Shown: positions 55,681 through 64,000 of the stretch, piece after piece
Layout of the letters: each line of letters begins with the position of its first letter
Position numbering within the stretch: position 1 is the first letter of the stretch
DNA from: CAVQMB01 sp963713445
Lineage (GTDB): Bacteria; Pseudomonadota; Gammaproteobacteria; Competibacterales; Competibacteraceae
Reading direction: 5' to 3'
DNA: 64,000 bases
Assembly: GCA_963713445.1 (NCBI GenBank)
Contig: CAVQMB010000031.1
Location: 124,001 to 188,000, forward strand
Position numbers and translations under genes: made by a program
The notes under the pieces: generated by a model
What the model was told of the DNA's origin: nothing
Seen by the model: only the letters and a program-made list of their open reading frames with translations
Databases searched by the model: none

Positions 55681-58218
55681 TCAATCATTGCGTAGCAGTG
55701 GTGCCGCGGGTTGCCCCAGTGCCCGCCAGGTACCGGCAAAGCCGAGGGCCAGGGTGATAGTGGTGCAGAGTAGTAGCGTAACGACTACAGTGGTCGGCAG
55801 GAACTGCCAGTCGCTGTGCATGACCTGAGTCAGCACCGCCCAGGCGGTGACGCTGCCGATTGCGGCGGCGATCAGCGCGGTCAGCAGGCCCAGTAGACCG
55901 TATTCCAGCAGAAACGCCCGCAGCACGTCGCGGCGCGTGGCGCCGAGGACTTTCAGGATGACGCTGTCGTAGACCCGGCGGCGGTGGCCGGCGGCGATGG
56001 CGCCGGCCAGCACCAGGGTGCCGGCCAGCAGGGTGATGGCGGCGACCATTTGCACGGCTCTTGCAATGCTGGCGGTAATGCGGTTGAGCTGGTCCAGCAC
56101 GTCCTTGACCCGGATCACGGTGATGTTGGGGAACTGCTCGGTCAGCCGTTGCTGTAACGTCAACTCGGCAGGGGGTGTCGCGACCACTGTGGCCAGGTAG
56201 CCGTGCGGGGCGTGTTTCAGTGGTTCCGGCGAGAACATGAAGGCGAAGTTGAGCTGCAGGCTGCTCCAGTCGAGATTGCGCACGTTGGCTATCCGGCCGG
56301 TGATCTGGCGGCCCAGTACACTGAAAGTGACGGTGTCGCCCAGATGCAGGTCGAACGCCTTCATGGCGTCGCGGTGCACTGACAACAACGGCGGTCCGGA
56401 ATAGTCCGGCGGCCACCATTTGCCAGCTACGATGCGGGTGTTGGCGGGCGGGCGCGAGGTATAGGTGAGGCCGCGGTCGCCGCGAATCATCCAGGCCTCA
56501 CCCGGCTCGACCAGGGCCTTGGCCGGCGCCATGCCCTTGACCCTGACGATCGGCCCGCGCAGGTACGGCACGGCCATGAGATGGCTGGTGCCGGGCACGT
56601 CGTCGACCAGTTTGCGGAACCCGGCCAGTTGGTCGTGCTGAATGTCGAGCAAGAAAAACGACGGCGCCTGCTTGGGAATCTCGGCGGTGATGCGCCGGTG
56701 CATATTGCCCTGGACCAGCCCGACTGCGACCAGCACGGTCAGTCCCAGGCCCAGCGACAGCACCACGCTTGGCGTCGGCGCGCCGGGCCGCGCGAGGTTG
56801 GCCAACGCCAGCCGCAACCCCGGCCGGCGCGGCCGCGGCAGCCACGCGGTGAGCCGCATCACCAGCCAGGCGGCCAGCCGGAACAGCAGCATGGTGAGCA
56901 GCGCACCGCCCACGAACCAGAGGGCGAAGCGGCGGTCGGTGGCGGTCACTACGGCGAGCGCGGCCAGCAGCAATGCACTAATGCCGGTCAGCAACTGATA
57001 AGGCCAGCGCGGCCGCCGGCTGCCGTTTTCCAGGGTCGCGCGGAACAGGGCGGCCCCGGGGATTTCCAGTGCCCGCGCCAGCGGCCAGACCGCAAAACTC
57101 AGCGTGGTCAGCAGGCCGAACAGGGCGGCACTGGCCAGTGCCCCGGGATAAACACCGCCGGCCAGTGGAATCGGCAGCAGATCGTGTAACAGGCCGTTGG
57201 CCAGCGGTGGCGTTAAGGCACCGGCGATCAGGCCCAGCGCGATGCCCCCAGCAGCCAGTACCAGCAGCTGGATGAGGTAGGTCTGGAACAAGGTGCGGCG
57301 CGGCGCACCGATGCATTTGAGCATGGCCAGCGTCGCCAGCTTGCTGTCCAGGTGGGCGCGCACGGCGTTGCTGACGCCGACGCCGCCGACAAGCAGCGCG
57401 GTCAGCCCGACCAGGGTCAGGAACAGCGCCAGCCGGTTGATCAGTTCCTGCAGCCGTGGCGCGGCATTGCGGTAATCGTGTACCCGCCAGGTGGCTTTGG
57501 GGAACGCCTTGGCCAGCTGCGCCCGATAGGCCCCGACAGTGATGCCTTCCGGCAGCTTCAGGCGATACTGGTAATACAGCATGCTGCCCGGGGCCAGCAG
57601 ACCGGTGCCGGGCAGGGATCCGGCCGCCACCATCACCCGCGGCCAGAAACCGAAACCGCCGCCGGAGCCGACCCGGTCGGGTTCACGCTGGATCAGGCCC
57701 CGGACCTGATAGGTCCCGGAGCCTATGGCGACGCGGTCGCCCACCCCGACCCCCAGCCGCTGCGCCAGGCCGGGTTCGAGCAGCGCGCCCCAGAGGCCGT
57801 CATGCTGTGCCAGCGAGCCGGCGAACGGCCGCTGGTTCGTCAGCACCAGCCGGCCGAACAGCGGGTAGCCGGGTCCGACCGCTTTCAGCTCGGCCATGGT
57901 GCTGTGGCCGCCGCCTGGCTTGCGGACCATGGTGCGGGCCTCGATGAACCGGGTCAGGGCGGCACTGGTGCGTTGCAGATATGCGCGCTGGTCGGCGCTG
58001 AGGTCGTGGAACACGCTGCGCACGGCGACGTCACCACCCAGCAGTACCCGGCCGTTGTCGTGTAACCCGGCCAGGATGCTGCCGGCCACCGACTGCACCC
58101 CGGCAATGGCAGCCACGCCCAGTGCCAGGCAGGCCAGGAAGATACGGAAGCCCTTGAGGCCGCTGCGCAGTTCGCGCCGGGCCAGGCGCAGGGCGATGCG
58201 CAGGACGGGCGGGTTCAT
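55681..58218 (-). CDS. FtsX-like ABC transporter permease (YbbP type)
   Basis: Inner-membrane protein of 845 residues with two FtsX domains, each with about four spans, and large periplasmic loops. LRIALRLARRELRSGLKGFR is the family start, and RAHLDSKLATLAMLKCIGAP with RRTLFQTYLI is the FtsX loop. The C-terminal copy has VYDSVILKVLGATRRDVLRA. The start at 58218 overlaps the ATPase stop by ATGA. YbbAP pairs of this type are MacB-like, probably mechanotransmission systems linked with esterase TesA, which is encoded divergently here. The actual substrate is unknown. Confidence 0.88.
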   Translation of the reverse strand: MNPPVLRIALRLARRELRSGLKGFRIFLACLALGVAAIAGVQSVAGSILAGLHDNGRVLLGGDVAVRSVFHDLSADQRAYLQRTSAALTRFIEARTMVRKPGGGHSTMAELKAVGPGYPLFGRLVLTNQRPFAGSLAQHDGLWGALLEPGLAQRLGVGVGDRVAIGSGTYQVRGLIQREPDRVGSGGGFGFWPRVMVAAGSLPGTGLLAPGSMLYYQYRLKLPEGITVGAYRAQLAKAFPKATWRVHDYRNAAPRLQELINRLALFLTLVGLTALLVGGVGVSNAVRAHLDSKLATLAMLKCIGAPRRTLFQTYLIQLLVLAAGGIALGLIAGALTPPLANGLLHDLLPIPLAGGVYPGALASAALFGLLTTLSFAVWPLARALEIPGAALFRATLENGSRRPRWPYQLLTGISALLLAALAVVTATDRRFALWFVGGALLTMLLFRLAAWLVMRLTAWLPRPRRPGLRLALANLARPGAPTPSVVLSLGLGLTVLVAVGLVQGNMHRRITAEIPKQAPSFFLLDIQHDQLAGFRKLVDDVPGTSHLMAVPYLRGPIVRVKGMAPAKALVEPGEAWMIRGDRGLTYTSRPPANTRIVAGKWWPPDYSGPPLLSVHRDAMKAFDLHLGDTVTFSVLGRQITGRIANVRNLDWSSLQLNFAFMFSPEPLKHAPHGYLATVVATPPAELTLQQRLTEQFPNITVIRVKDVLDQLNRITASIARAVQMVAAITLLAGTLVLAGAIAAGHRRRVYDSVILKVLGATRRDVLRAFLLEYGLLGLLTALIAAAIGSVTAWAVLTQVMHSDWQFLPTTVVVTLLLCTTITLALGFAGTWRALGQPAAPLLRND

Positions 58219-58943
58219 GGCCGGGCGGCTTGCCACGGTAGCGGCGCCGCCGCGCTGTCGGCGTCGATCCGGCCGTCGCTCAACTGGATGCGGCGGGCGC
58301 AGCGGTTGGCCAGAGCCGGATCGTGGGTGATCAGCAGCAGCGTCGCACCCTTGTTTTCGGCCAGTTGAAACAGCAGATCGATGACCTGGGCACCGGTAGC
58401 GTGATCCAGGTTGCCGGTCGGTTCGTCCGCCAGCAACAAGGATGGCTGTGCCACCAGCGCCCGGGCCAGCGCGACCCGCTGCTGCTCACCCCCGGAGAGC
58501 TGGCCCGGATAGTGGCTTAACCGGTGCGCCAGGCCGACCGCGGTGAGCTCACTGCGGGCACGGTCGAAGGCGTCGCGGCGGTTGGCCAGTTCCAGCGGCA
58601 CGGCAACGTTTTCCAGCGCCGTCATGGCGGGAATCAGATGGAACGATTGGAATACGATACCAATGTGGTCACGCCGGAACAGTGCCAGCTGGTCTTCGTC
58701 GAGGCCGGTCAGCTCGGCGCCGGCGACCCGTACACTGCCGCGTGTCGGTTGCTCCAGCCCGGCCAGAATCATCAGCATGGTAGACTTGCCGGCACCGGAA
58801 GGGCCGACCACGCTGACGGTTTCACCGCCGTCGATGGAGAGGTCGATGCCGCGCAGGATCGGCACCGGCCCGGCCGCACTGGGCAGTGTCAAATACAGAT
58901 CACGAAGCGCGACGATGGGTTCACGAGGTGTGCCGACTGCCAA
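58215..58943 (-). CDS. ABC transporter ATPase of the LolD/YbbA type
   Basis: A 242-residue ATPase: Walker A VVGPSGAGKSTMLMILAG, Q-loop GIVFQSFHLIPAMTALENV, signature GQLSGGEQQRVALARALV, Walker B LLLADEPTGNLDHATG and H-loop LLITHDP. The start is a TTG at 58943 with AGGAG nine bases upstream; no ATG is available near the family N-terminus, and longer frames run into tesA on the other strand. It works with the permease encoded immediately downstream. Confidence 0.9.
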   Translation of the reverse strand: MAVGTPREPIVALRDLYLTLPSAAGPVPILRGIDLSIDGGETVSVVGPSGAGKSTMLMILAGLEQPTRGSVRVAGAELTGLDEDQLALFRRDHIGIVFQSFHLIPAMTALENVAVPLELANRRDAFDRARSELTAVGLAHRLSHYPGQLSGGEQQRVALARALVAQPSLLLADEPTGNLDHATGAQVIDLLFQLAENKGATLLLITHDPALANRCARRIQLSDGRIDADSAAAPLPWQAARP

Positions 58944-58984
58944 TGCTGTACGCTCCTGTCGAGGGAATTCCTGAGCCGCCCGGC

Positions 58985-59653
58985 GTGGTCCGCCGCTGGT
59001 TGGCCGCTCTTTTGCTGACCCTGGTTCCGGTGCTTGGTTCGCCGGCCTGGGCCGCCAGCAACGCCGGGACAGCACCGATCAGGATTCTCGCGCTGGGCGA
59101 CAGTCTCACCGCCGGCCTTGGCCTGGAGCAGGCCGATAGTTTTCCGGCCCAGCTACAGAGGGTTTTGCGGGCCAAAGGCTACCACGTAAGGGTGATCAAC
59201 GCCGGCGTCTCTGGTGATACCACCCGTGATGGTCTGGCACGGCTAAACTGGGTGCTGGCCGCGAAGCCGGATGCGGTGATCGTCGAACTGGGGGCCAACG
59301 ATGCCCTGCGTGGTGTCGATCCGGCACTGACCCGGGCCAACCTGGACAAGATTCTGCACACCCTGCGCCAGCGCGGCCTGCCGGTGCTGCTGGCCGGCAT
59401 GCTGGCGCCGCCCAACATGGGCAAAGCTTACGCCGACAAGTTCGATCCGATTTATCCGGCCCTGGCTATCAAGTACGGTACGGTGTTCTATCCGTTTTTC
59501 CTGGACGGCGTGGCCACCCGGGCGACGCTGAACCAGTCCGACGGCATGCATCCCAACGCCCGCGGCGTCGAGGTCGTGGTGCAACATATTCTGCCCGCGG
59601 TGGAAAAACTGCTGGCGCGGGTTCAAGACAAGACAGGCGATTCTCATGAGTGA
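58985..59653 (+). CDS. tesA: Periplasmic GDSL arylesterase/thioesterase I
   Basis: SGNH-fold hydrolase with a signal peptide (RRWLAALLLTLVPVLGSPAW, cleavage after AWAA). The catalytic blocks are GDSLTAGLGLEQ with the nucleophile Ser, GVSGDTTRDGL (oxyanion Gly), ELGANDALRG (Asn), and SDGMHPNARG with the catalytic Asp and His. I prefer the GTG at 58985 because the signal peptide begins there; the ATG at 58943 overlaps the ATPase start on the opposite strand. It lies divergent from the YbbAP-type genes, as in Escherichia coli. It overlaps the aminopeptidase gene by eight bases. Confidence 0.88.
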   Translation: MVRRWLAALLLTLVPVLGSPAWAASNAGTAPIRILALGDSLTAGLGLEQADSFPAQLQRVLRAKGYHVRVINAGVSGDTTRDGLARLNWVLAAKPDAVIVELGANDALRGVDPALTRANLDKILHTLRQRGLPVLLAGMLAPPNMGKAYADKFDPIYPALAIKYGTVFYPFFLDGVATRATLNQSDGMHPNARGVEVVVQHILPAVEKLLARVQDKTGDSHE

Positions 59654-61465
59654 ACACGAACTGGCCCCGCAGACTCCCGCCCAACGCCGGGATCGCTACC
59701 AGCGGCTGTTGCGGGAACTGGAACGACGTGGTCTGGACGGCTTTCTGGTGCCGCGCGGTGATGAGCACCAGGGCGAGTACGTGCCGCCGCGGGCCCAGCG
59801 GCTGGCCTGGCTGACCGGGTTCACCGGCTCGGCCGGACTGGCCATCGTCCACCGCCGCGGCTCGGCGATCTTCGTCGACGGCCGCTATACCTTGCAGGTT
59901 GCCGAGCAGGTCGACACCACGGCATTCGCGCCGCAGCATCTGATGGATCAGCCGCCGCGGCAGTGGCTGGGCGAGCGGCTGCAGGCGGGGGACCGCATCG
60001 GCTTCGATCCCTGGCTGCACACCCCGAACGGGCTGGAGCCGTTGCGCAAGGTCTGTGATAGGGCCGATGCCGAATTGCTGGCGGTCGAGACCAATCCGGT
60101 CGATTCGGTCTGGGAGGATCAGCCAGGCGCCGCCGCTGGCGCCGGTGGTGGCGCAGCCGTTGGAGTATGCCGGCGAGCCGGCCGCGGCCAAGCGCGAACG
60201 CATCGGCCAGACGCACTGGCGGAGGAGGGCATCGCTGCCGCCGTGCTGACCCAGCCGGATGCCATCGCCTGGTTGCTCAACGTGCGCGGGGCCGATGTCG
60301 AGCGCTCACCGTTGCCGCTGAGCTTTGCGGTACTGCATGCCGACGCTCGGGTCGAGTGGCTGATCGATCCGCGTAAACTGAATGATGGCATACCCGAGGA
60401 ACTGGGTACGGATGTCACGATCGAGCCGCCGCAGCGTTTCGCGGCGGTGCTGGAGGCCCTGGCAGGCCAGACCGTGCGGGTCGATCCCGGCAGCGCCGCG
60501 AGCTGGATCTTCGGGCGGCTGGAGCAGGCCGGGGCGACCATAGACCGCGGTGTCGATCCCTGCGCCCTCCCCAAGGCGCTCAAGAACCCGGCTGAATTGG
60601 CCGGAACCCGGGCCGCCCATCTGCGTGACGGCATCGCCTTGAGCCGGTTTCTGCACTGGCTGCACCTGAACGCCGCCGACGGCGGTGTGGACGAGCTCGG
60701 CGCCGCAGAGCGGCTGCATCAGTTCCGCCAGGACAGCGGCCAGTTGCGCGATCTCAGCTTCGACACCATCTCCGGCGCCGGCGCCAACGGGGCCATCGTC
60801 CATTACCGGGTGACACCAAACAGCAACCGCGAGCTGGTGCCGCCGATGCTGTATCTGGTCGATTCGGGTGGCCAGTACCTCGACGGCACCACCGATGTCA
60901 CCCGGACCATCAGCCATCGGCACGCCCACCGGCGAGCAGCGCGACCGCTTCACGCGGGTGCTGAAAGGGCATATCAACCTGGCCCGGGTCCGGTTTCCGG
61001 CCGGCACCAACGGCGCTCAGCTCGATACCCTGGCGCGCTATGCGCTGTGGCAGGCCGGGCTGGATTTCGATCATGGCACCGGCCACGGGGTCGGCAGTTA
61101 TCTGTCGCGTGCATGAGGGGCCGCAGCGGATTTCCCGGTTCGCGACCGATACCGCGCTGCAGCCGGGTATGATCGTGTCCAACGAGCCCGGCTACTACAA
61201 GACCGGCGAATACGGCATCCGCATCGAGAATCTGGTGGTGGTGGCCGAGGCCGAACACGTGCCGGGCGGCGAGCGCCCGATGCTGGCGTTCGAGACCATA
61301 ACGCTGGCGCCTATCGACCTGCGGCTGGTCGACGCCGCGCTGCTGACCGCCGAGGAGCGGGCCTGGCTCAATGCCTATCACGACCGGGTGCGGGAGATGA
61401 TCGGTCCGCATCTGGACAAGGACGAGCGGACCTGGCTGGAGTGGGCGACCCGCGTGGTTGAATAG
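59646..61465 (+). CDS. M24-family Xaa-Pro aminopeptidase, four frameshifts
   Basis: Cytoplasmic dimetal peptidase that removes an N-terminal residue before proline. The N-terminal creatinase domain has RLAWLTGFTGSAGLAIV and AIFVDGRYTLQV. The catalytic domain has metal ligands in YLVDSGGQYLDGTTDVTRT, DFDHGTGHGVGSYLS, VSNEPGYYKTGEYGI and RIENLVVV. Between about 60120 and 60230 two compensating indels hide PPLAPVVAQPLEYAGEP in another frame. Further indels near 60917 and 61112 split the catalytic domain. Repaired length of about 605 residues matches the bacterial/eukaryotic XPNPEP-like type. The fully kept active site argues for sequencing error. Confidence 0.87.
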
Positions 61466-61698
61466 GGCCGGGCTATCGCACAAATTCTAAGGTCGTCGTA
61501 GCCGAGACAGCCCCGGGCCGTTGCGTGACAATAGTGATACTTTTCGTAAAATCAGTTATATTCAGTCCGAACAGGCATGTACGCGGACAGGACAGGGGAG
61601 TGCTCGGAGCGATAACACAAACGACGCTGGGTGGTGCGTGATATGGGGATGCAGTTTGTCGCCATGCTCACCGCAGCCGCACGAAATTAGGAGTCACC
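61466..61698. other. Gap ahead of the SbcD-like gene
   Basis: About 230 bases with no gene. An AT-rich stretch (TTCGTAAAATCAGTTATAT near 61544-61562) may hold a promoter. TAGGAG, eight bases before the ATG at 61699, is the ribosome-binding site for the next gene. Confidence 0.4.
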
Positions 61699-62842
61699 AT
61701 GCCGCGTTTTCTGCATACCGCCGACTGGCAGATGGGGCGCCGCTACAAGCGGTTCGAGGCCGACGATGCCGCCGCGCTGGCCGAGGCCCGGTTCGCGGCC
61801 GTCGAGCGGCTGGCCGAGCTGGCGCGCGCCGAGCGCTGCGATGCCGTGCTGGTGGCCGGCGACGTGTTCGACGCCCAGACGGTGTCGGACCGCACCATCC
61901 GCCGGGTCTTCAATGCAATAAGCGGCTTCGCTGGCCCCTGGATCATGCTATCGGGCAACCACGACGCTGCCCTGGCCGAGAGCGTCTGGACCCGTGCCCG
62001 GCGTCTCGGGGCCGTGCCGGACACCATCCGTCTGGCGCTGGAACCGGGTGTCGTCGAGCTGCCGGAGCAGGGGATGGCGATCCTGGCGGCGCCGCTGACG
62101 CAGCGCCACACCTATGACGACCTGACCGCGCAATTCGACCACCTGGATTCGCCGCCCGGCCTGCTGCGAATCGGCCTTGCCCACGGCAGCGTGCAAGGCG
62201 TGCTGCCGGACACCGTTGATGCCATCAACCCGATCGCGCCTGACCGGGCCGCGCGCGCGCGGCTGGATTACCTGGCCCTGGGTGACTGGCACGGGGTCAA
62301 GCGGATCGACTCCCGGACCTGGTACAGCGGCACCCCGGAACCGGAGCGGTTCCGCAACAACGAAGCCGGCTACGCCCTGGTCGTGGATATTGCCGCGCCG
62401 GGTGCCGAACCCGCTGTCAGGCCGCACTGGACGGGAAAGTACCAGTGGCATCAATGGCTGGAGACGCTGCACGTCTCCAGCGATATCGATGCCCTGCTGG
62501 ACCGGCTGGCAGCGGTTTCGCCTGAAGCGGTGATCGCGATCGAGCTGGCCGGTCAAGTGGACCTGGCGGGCGAGCAGAAGCTCGCGCAAGCGCTGTCGGT
62601 CGCTCAGGCGCGTCACCGCAGCGTTCAATGTGACCGCACCGGGCTGAGCCTGCAGCCGACGGACGAGGATATCGCCGCGCTACACGCCGATGGCTATCTG
62701 GGCGATGTGATTGACGAACTGCGGGACCGGGAGCAAGAGGCGCGGGATAGCCGCGCGCGCGAGGCACTGGCTATTCTGGCCGGAATGCTGCGCGAGCGAG
62801 ATGCCCGACACGGCTGCCGTCGACGACGGGAGCGGGTCATGA
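61699..62842 (+). CDS. SbcD/YhaO-like metallophosphoesterase, DNA double-strand break repair nuclease
   Basis: Calcineurin-like nuclease of about 380 residues. The motifs run in order: FLHTADWQMG (metal Asp9), AVLVAGDVFDAQTV, IMLSGNHDAAL, GLAHGSVQGV and YLALGDWHGVKR. A DWQ rather than DWH in motif I is common in this Gram-negative subgroup. It likely resects DNA ends with the ATPase encoded next. As written, the frame runs without a stop into the ATPase gene; in the next frame a TGA at 62840 overlaps the ATPase ATG. So one indel near 62795 may have removed the natural stop. I take the end as that TGA. Confidence 0.82.
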
Positions 62843-64000
62843 AGCTTCAGCGCCTGCGGGTCGAGCAACTGCGCCAGTTCCGCCAGCCGTTCGTTATCGA
62901 CGGGCTGGTTCCCGGTCTCAACCTGTTTTACGGCCCCAACGAATCCGGCAAGAGCACGCTGGTGCGCGCTATCCGGGCGGCGTTTTTCGAGCGTCACCGT
63001 TCCAGCAGTATCGAGGATCTGCGCCCCTGGAATGACTCGGCCGCGGCACCGTCGATCGAGCTGGCGTTTGAATGCCAGGGCCTGAGCTGGCAGTTGCAAA
63101 AGAGTTTTCTGCAGCGCAAGCGGTGCGACCTGCAGGTCGCGGATGAGGCGTTTCGATGGCGAGGAGGCCGAGGACAAGCTGGCCGATCTGCTGGGTTACC
63201 AGTTTCCCGGCCGCGGAGCCAGCCAGCGCAGACACTGGGGTATTCCGGGCCTGCTGTGGGTGGAGCAGGGCAGCGGCCAGGATGTCCAGGAAGCCGTGGA
63301 AAATGCCGGTGATCACCTCAAGTCCGCGCTCAACAGTCTGCTCGGCGAAGTGGCCAGCAGCGGCGGTGACGACATCATCCAGGCGGTCAAAGGGCAGCGG
63401 GCCGAATTGCTCACCGCCAATGGCAGGCCGCGCGGCGACTATGCCCAACTCGCCCAGCAGCGCGACGATTCGAAGCATGCCCTGGAGGCGCTGCAAGCGC
63501 GGATTGCTGACTATCAGGGCCAGGTCGATCGGCTGGGCGAATTGCGCCGGCAGCATCAGCAGCGCTGAACGCGAACGCCCGTGGGAGGAAGCCCGCCGCC
63601 GGTTCGACGCGGCCAGGCAGCAGATTTCAGGAAGTGGAGCAATGGCAGCAGACGCAGCAGCGTGACCAGCAGGCCCTGGAGAGCTGCCGCAGGCAGTTGG
63701 AACTGCTCGAGCAGCAGCGCGCGCAGGCCCGGACCCAGCAAAAGCAGCTTGGCGAGCGGGAACAGCAATCATCGAGAGGCGCAGCAGGCTTTAGAGCGTT
63801 TGCAGGGTGAGGATTCCGCTATTCAGGCCGCAGAACGCGCTGCCAGGACAGCCTACGCCGGAGCACGCACCGTCCTCCAGCAGGCCCAGCAGCAGGAACA
63901 GCGCCGGCAACTGGAGCGCGACATCGCCCAGCTTGATGCCCAACTGCAAACCCTTACAGCGAACCTGAGCCAGGCGAAGGACTATCAGCGACAACTGCAG
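62839..64000 (+). CDS. SbcC/YhaN-like AAA ATPase with coiled coil, 3' end outside window, frameshifts
   Basis: SMC-like ATPase partner of the nuclease. The N-terminus reads KLQRLRVEQLRQFRQPFVID, then Walker A YGPNESGKSTLVRAIRAAFF and SSIEDLRPWNDS. After an indel near 63147 it continues GEEAEDKLADLLGYQFPGRG, WGIPGLLWVEQGSGQDVQEA, and a long Gln/Ala/Arg-rich coiled coil begins near 63430. More indels fall near 63225, 63565, 63640 and 63770. The coiled coil (QQRDQQALESCRRQLELLEQ) runs to the window edge, so Walker B is not visible. The WGIPGLLWVEQG text fits the YhaN type better than classical SbcC. Confidence 0.8.

Overview
The window is GC-rich DNA from a Gram-negative bacterium, most likely a gammaproteobacterium. 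The argS to SPOR-protein pair, rlmJ, fieF, a DUF1127 protein, a thi-box ABC operon and IPTL-CTERM proteins point that way. I cannot name a genus; a Salinisphaera/Nevskiales-like organism would fit but this is a guess. There are no rRNA, tRNA, CRISPR or transposase genes that I can see. A striking technical property is the number of single-base frameshifts in otherwise well conserved housekeeping genes (gltA, the thi ABC genes, pepP-like, lplA-like, phnW, mazF). They are densest at about 12.8-15.6 kb. Many are probably consensus errors, so pseudogene calls here carry that caveat.

Layout. 1-5.3 kb: a phosphonate-use neighbourhood (phnW cut by the window edge, divergent LysR regulator, a small unknown protein, phosphonate monoester hydrolase, aldehyde dehydrogenase). 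5.4-6.9 kb: a terminator, a DUF1127 gene preceded by a 28-residue membrane miniprotein, and a divergent GcvA-type LysR. 7.0-13.5 kb: housekeeping (argS, SPOR protein, fieF, xdhC, rlmJ, gltA). 13.5-17.1 kb, minus strand: a TPP riboswitch driving thiD and a pyrimidine/thiamine-precursor ABC transporter.

17.1-30.0 kb is the accessory region. Two large paralogous secreted proteins with cadherin-like/VCBS, InlB-type and choice-of-anchor-like domains and an IPTL-CTERM tail (17390-21741 and 25292-29633) lie in an ancient tandem duplication. That duplication also copied the edge of the thi box, a VapB antitoxin relic and perhaps the tail of a lipoyl-domain gene. A 2.7 kb insert between the copies carries a MazEF-type toxin-antitoxin pair, an adenine-deaminase-like relic and a 451-residue protein of unknown family.

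30-39.4 kb, minus strand: an acetoin-dehydrogenase-type cluster (acoX, two acoA/acoB pairs, acoC, a lipoate-protein ligase and a free lipoyl domain) with a recognisable sigma-54 promoter and the activator gene acoR upstream. 39.6-42.9 kb: an Lrp relic with an internal deletion, an EamA exporter, an ACT-domain fragment and an ethanolamine-permease-like transporter.

43.5-55.5 kb, minus strand: an unassigned catabolic locus with an FGGY kinase, a phosphate-binding TIM barrel, a complete oligopeptide-type ABC importer with a Tat-exported binding protein, and two FAD oxidoreductases of the sarcosine/dimethylglycine type. 55.7-64.0 kb: a YbbAP/TesA module, an M24 aminopeptidase with frameshifts, and an SbcD/SbcC-like (YhaO/YhaN-type) nuclease pair running off the window.
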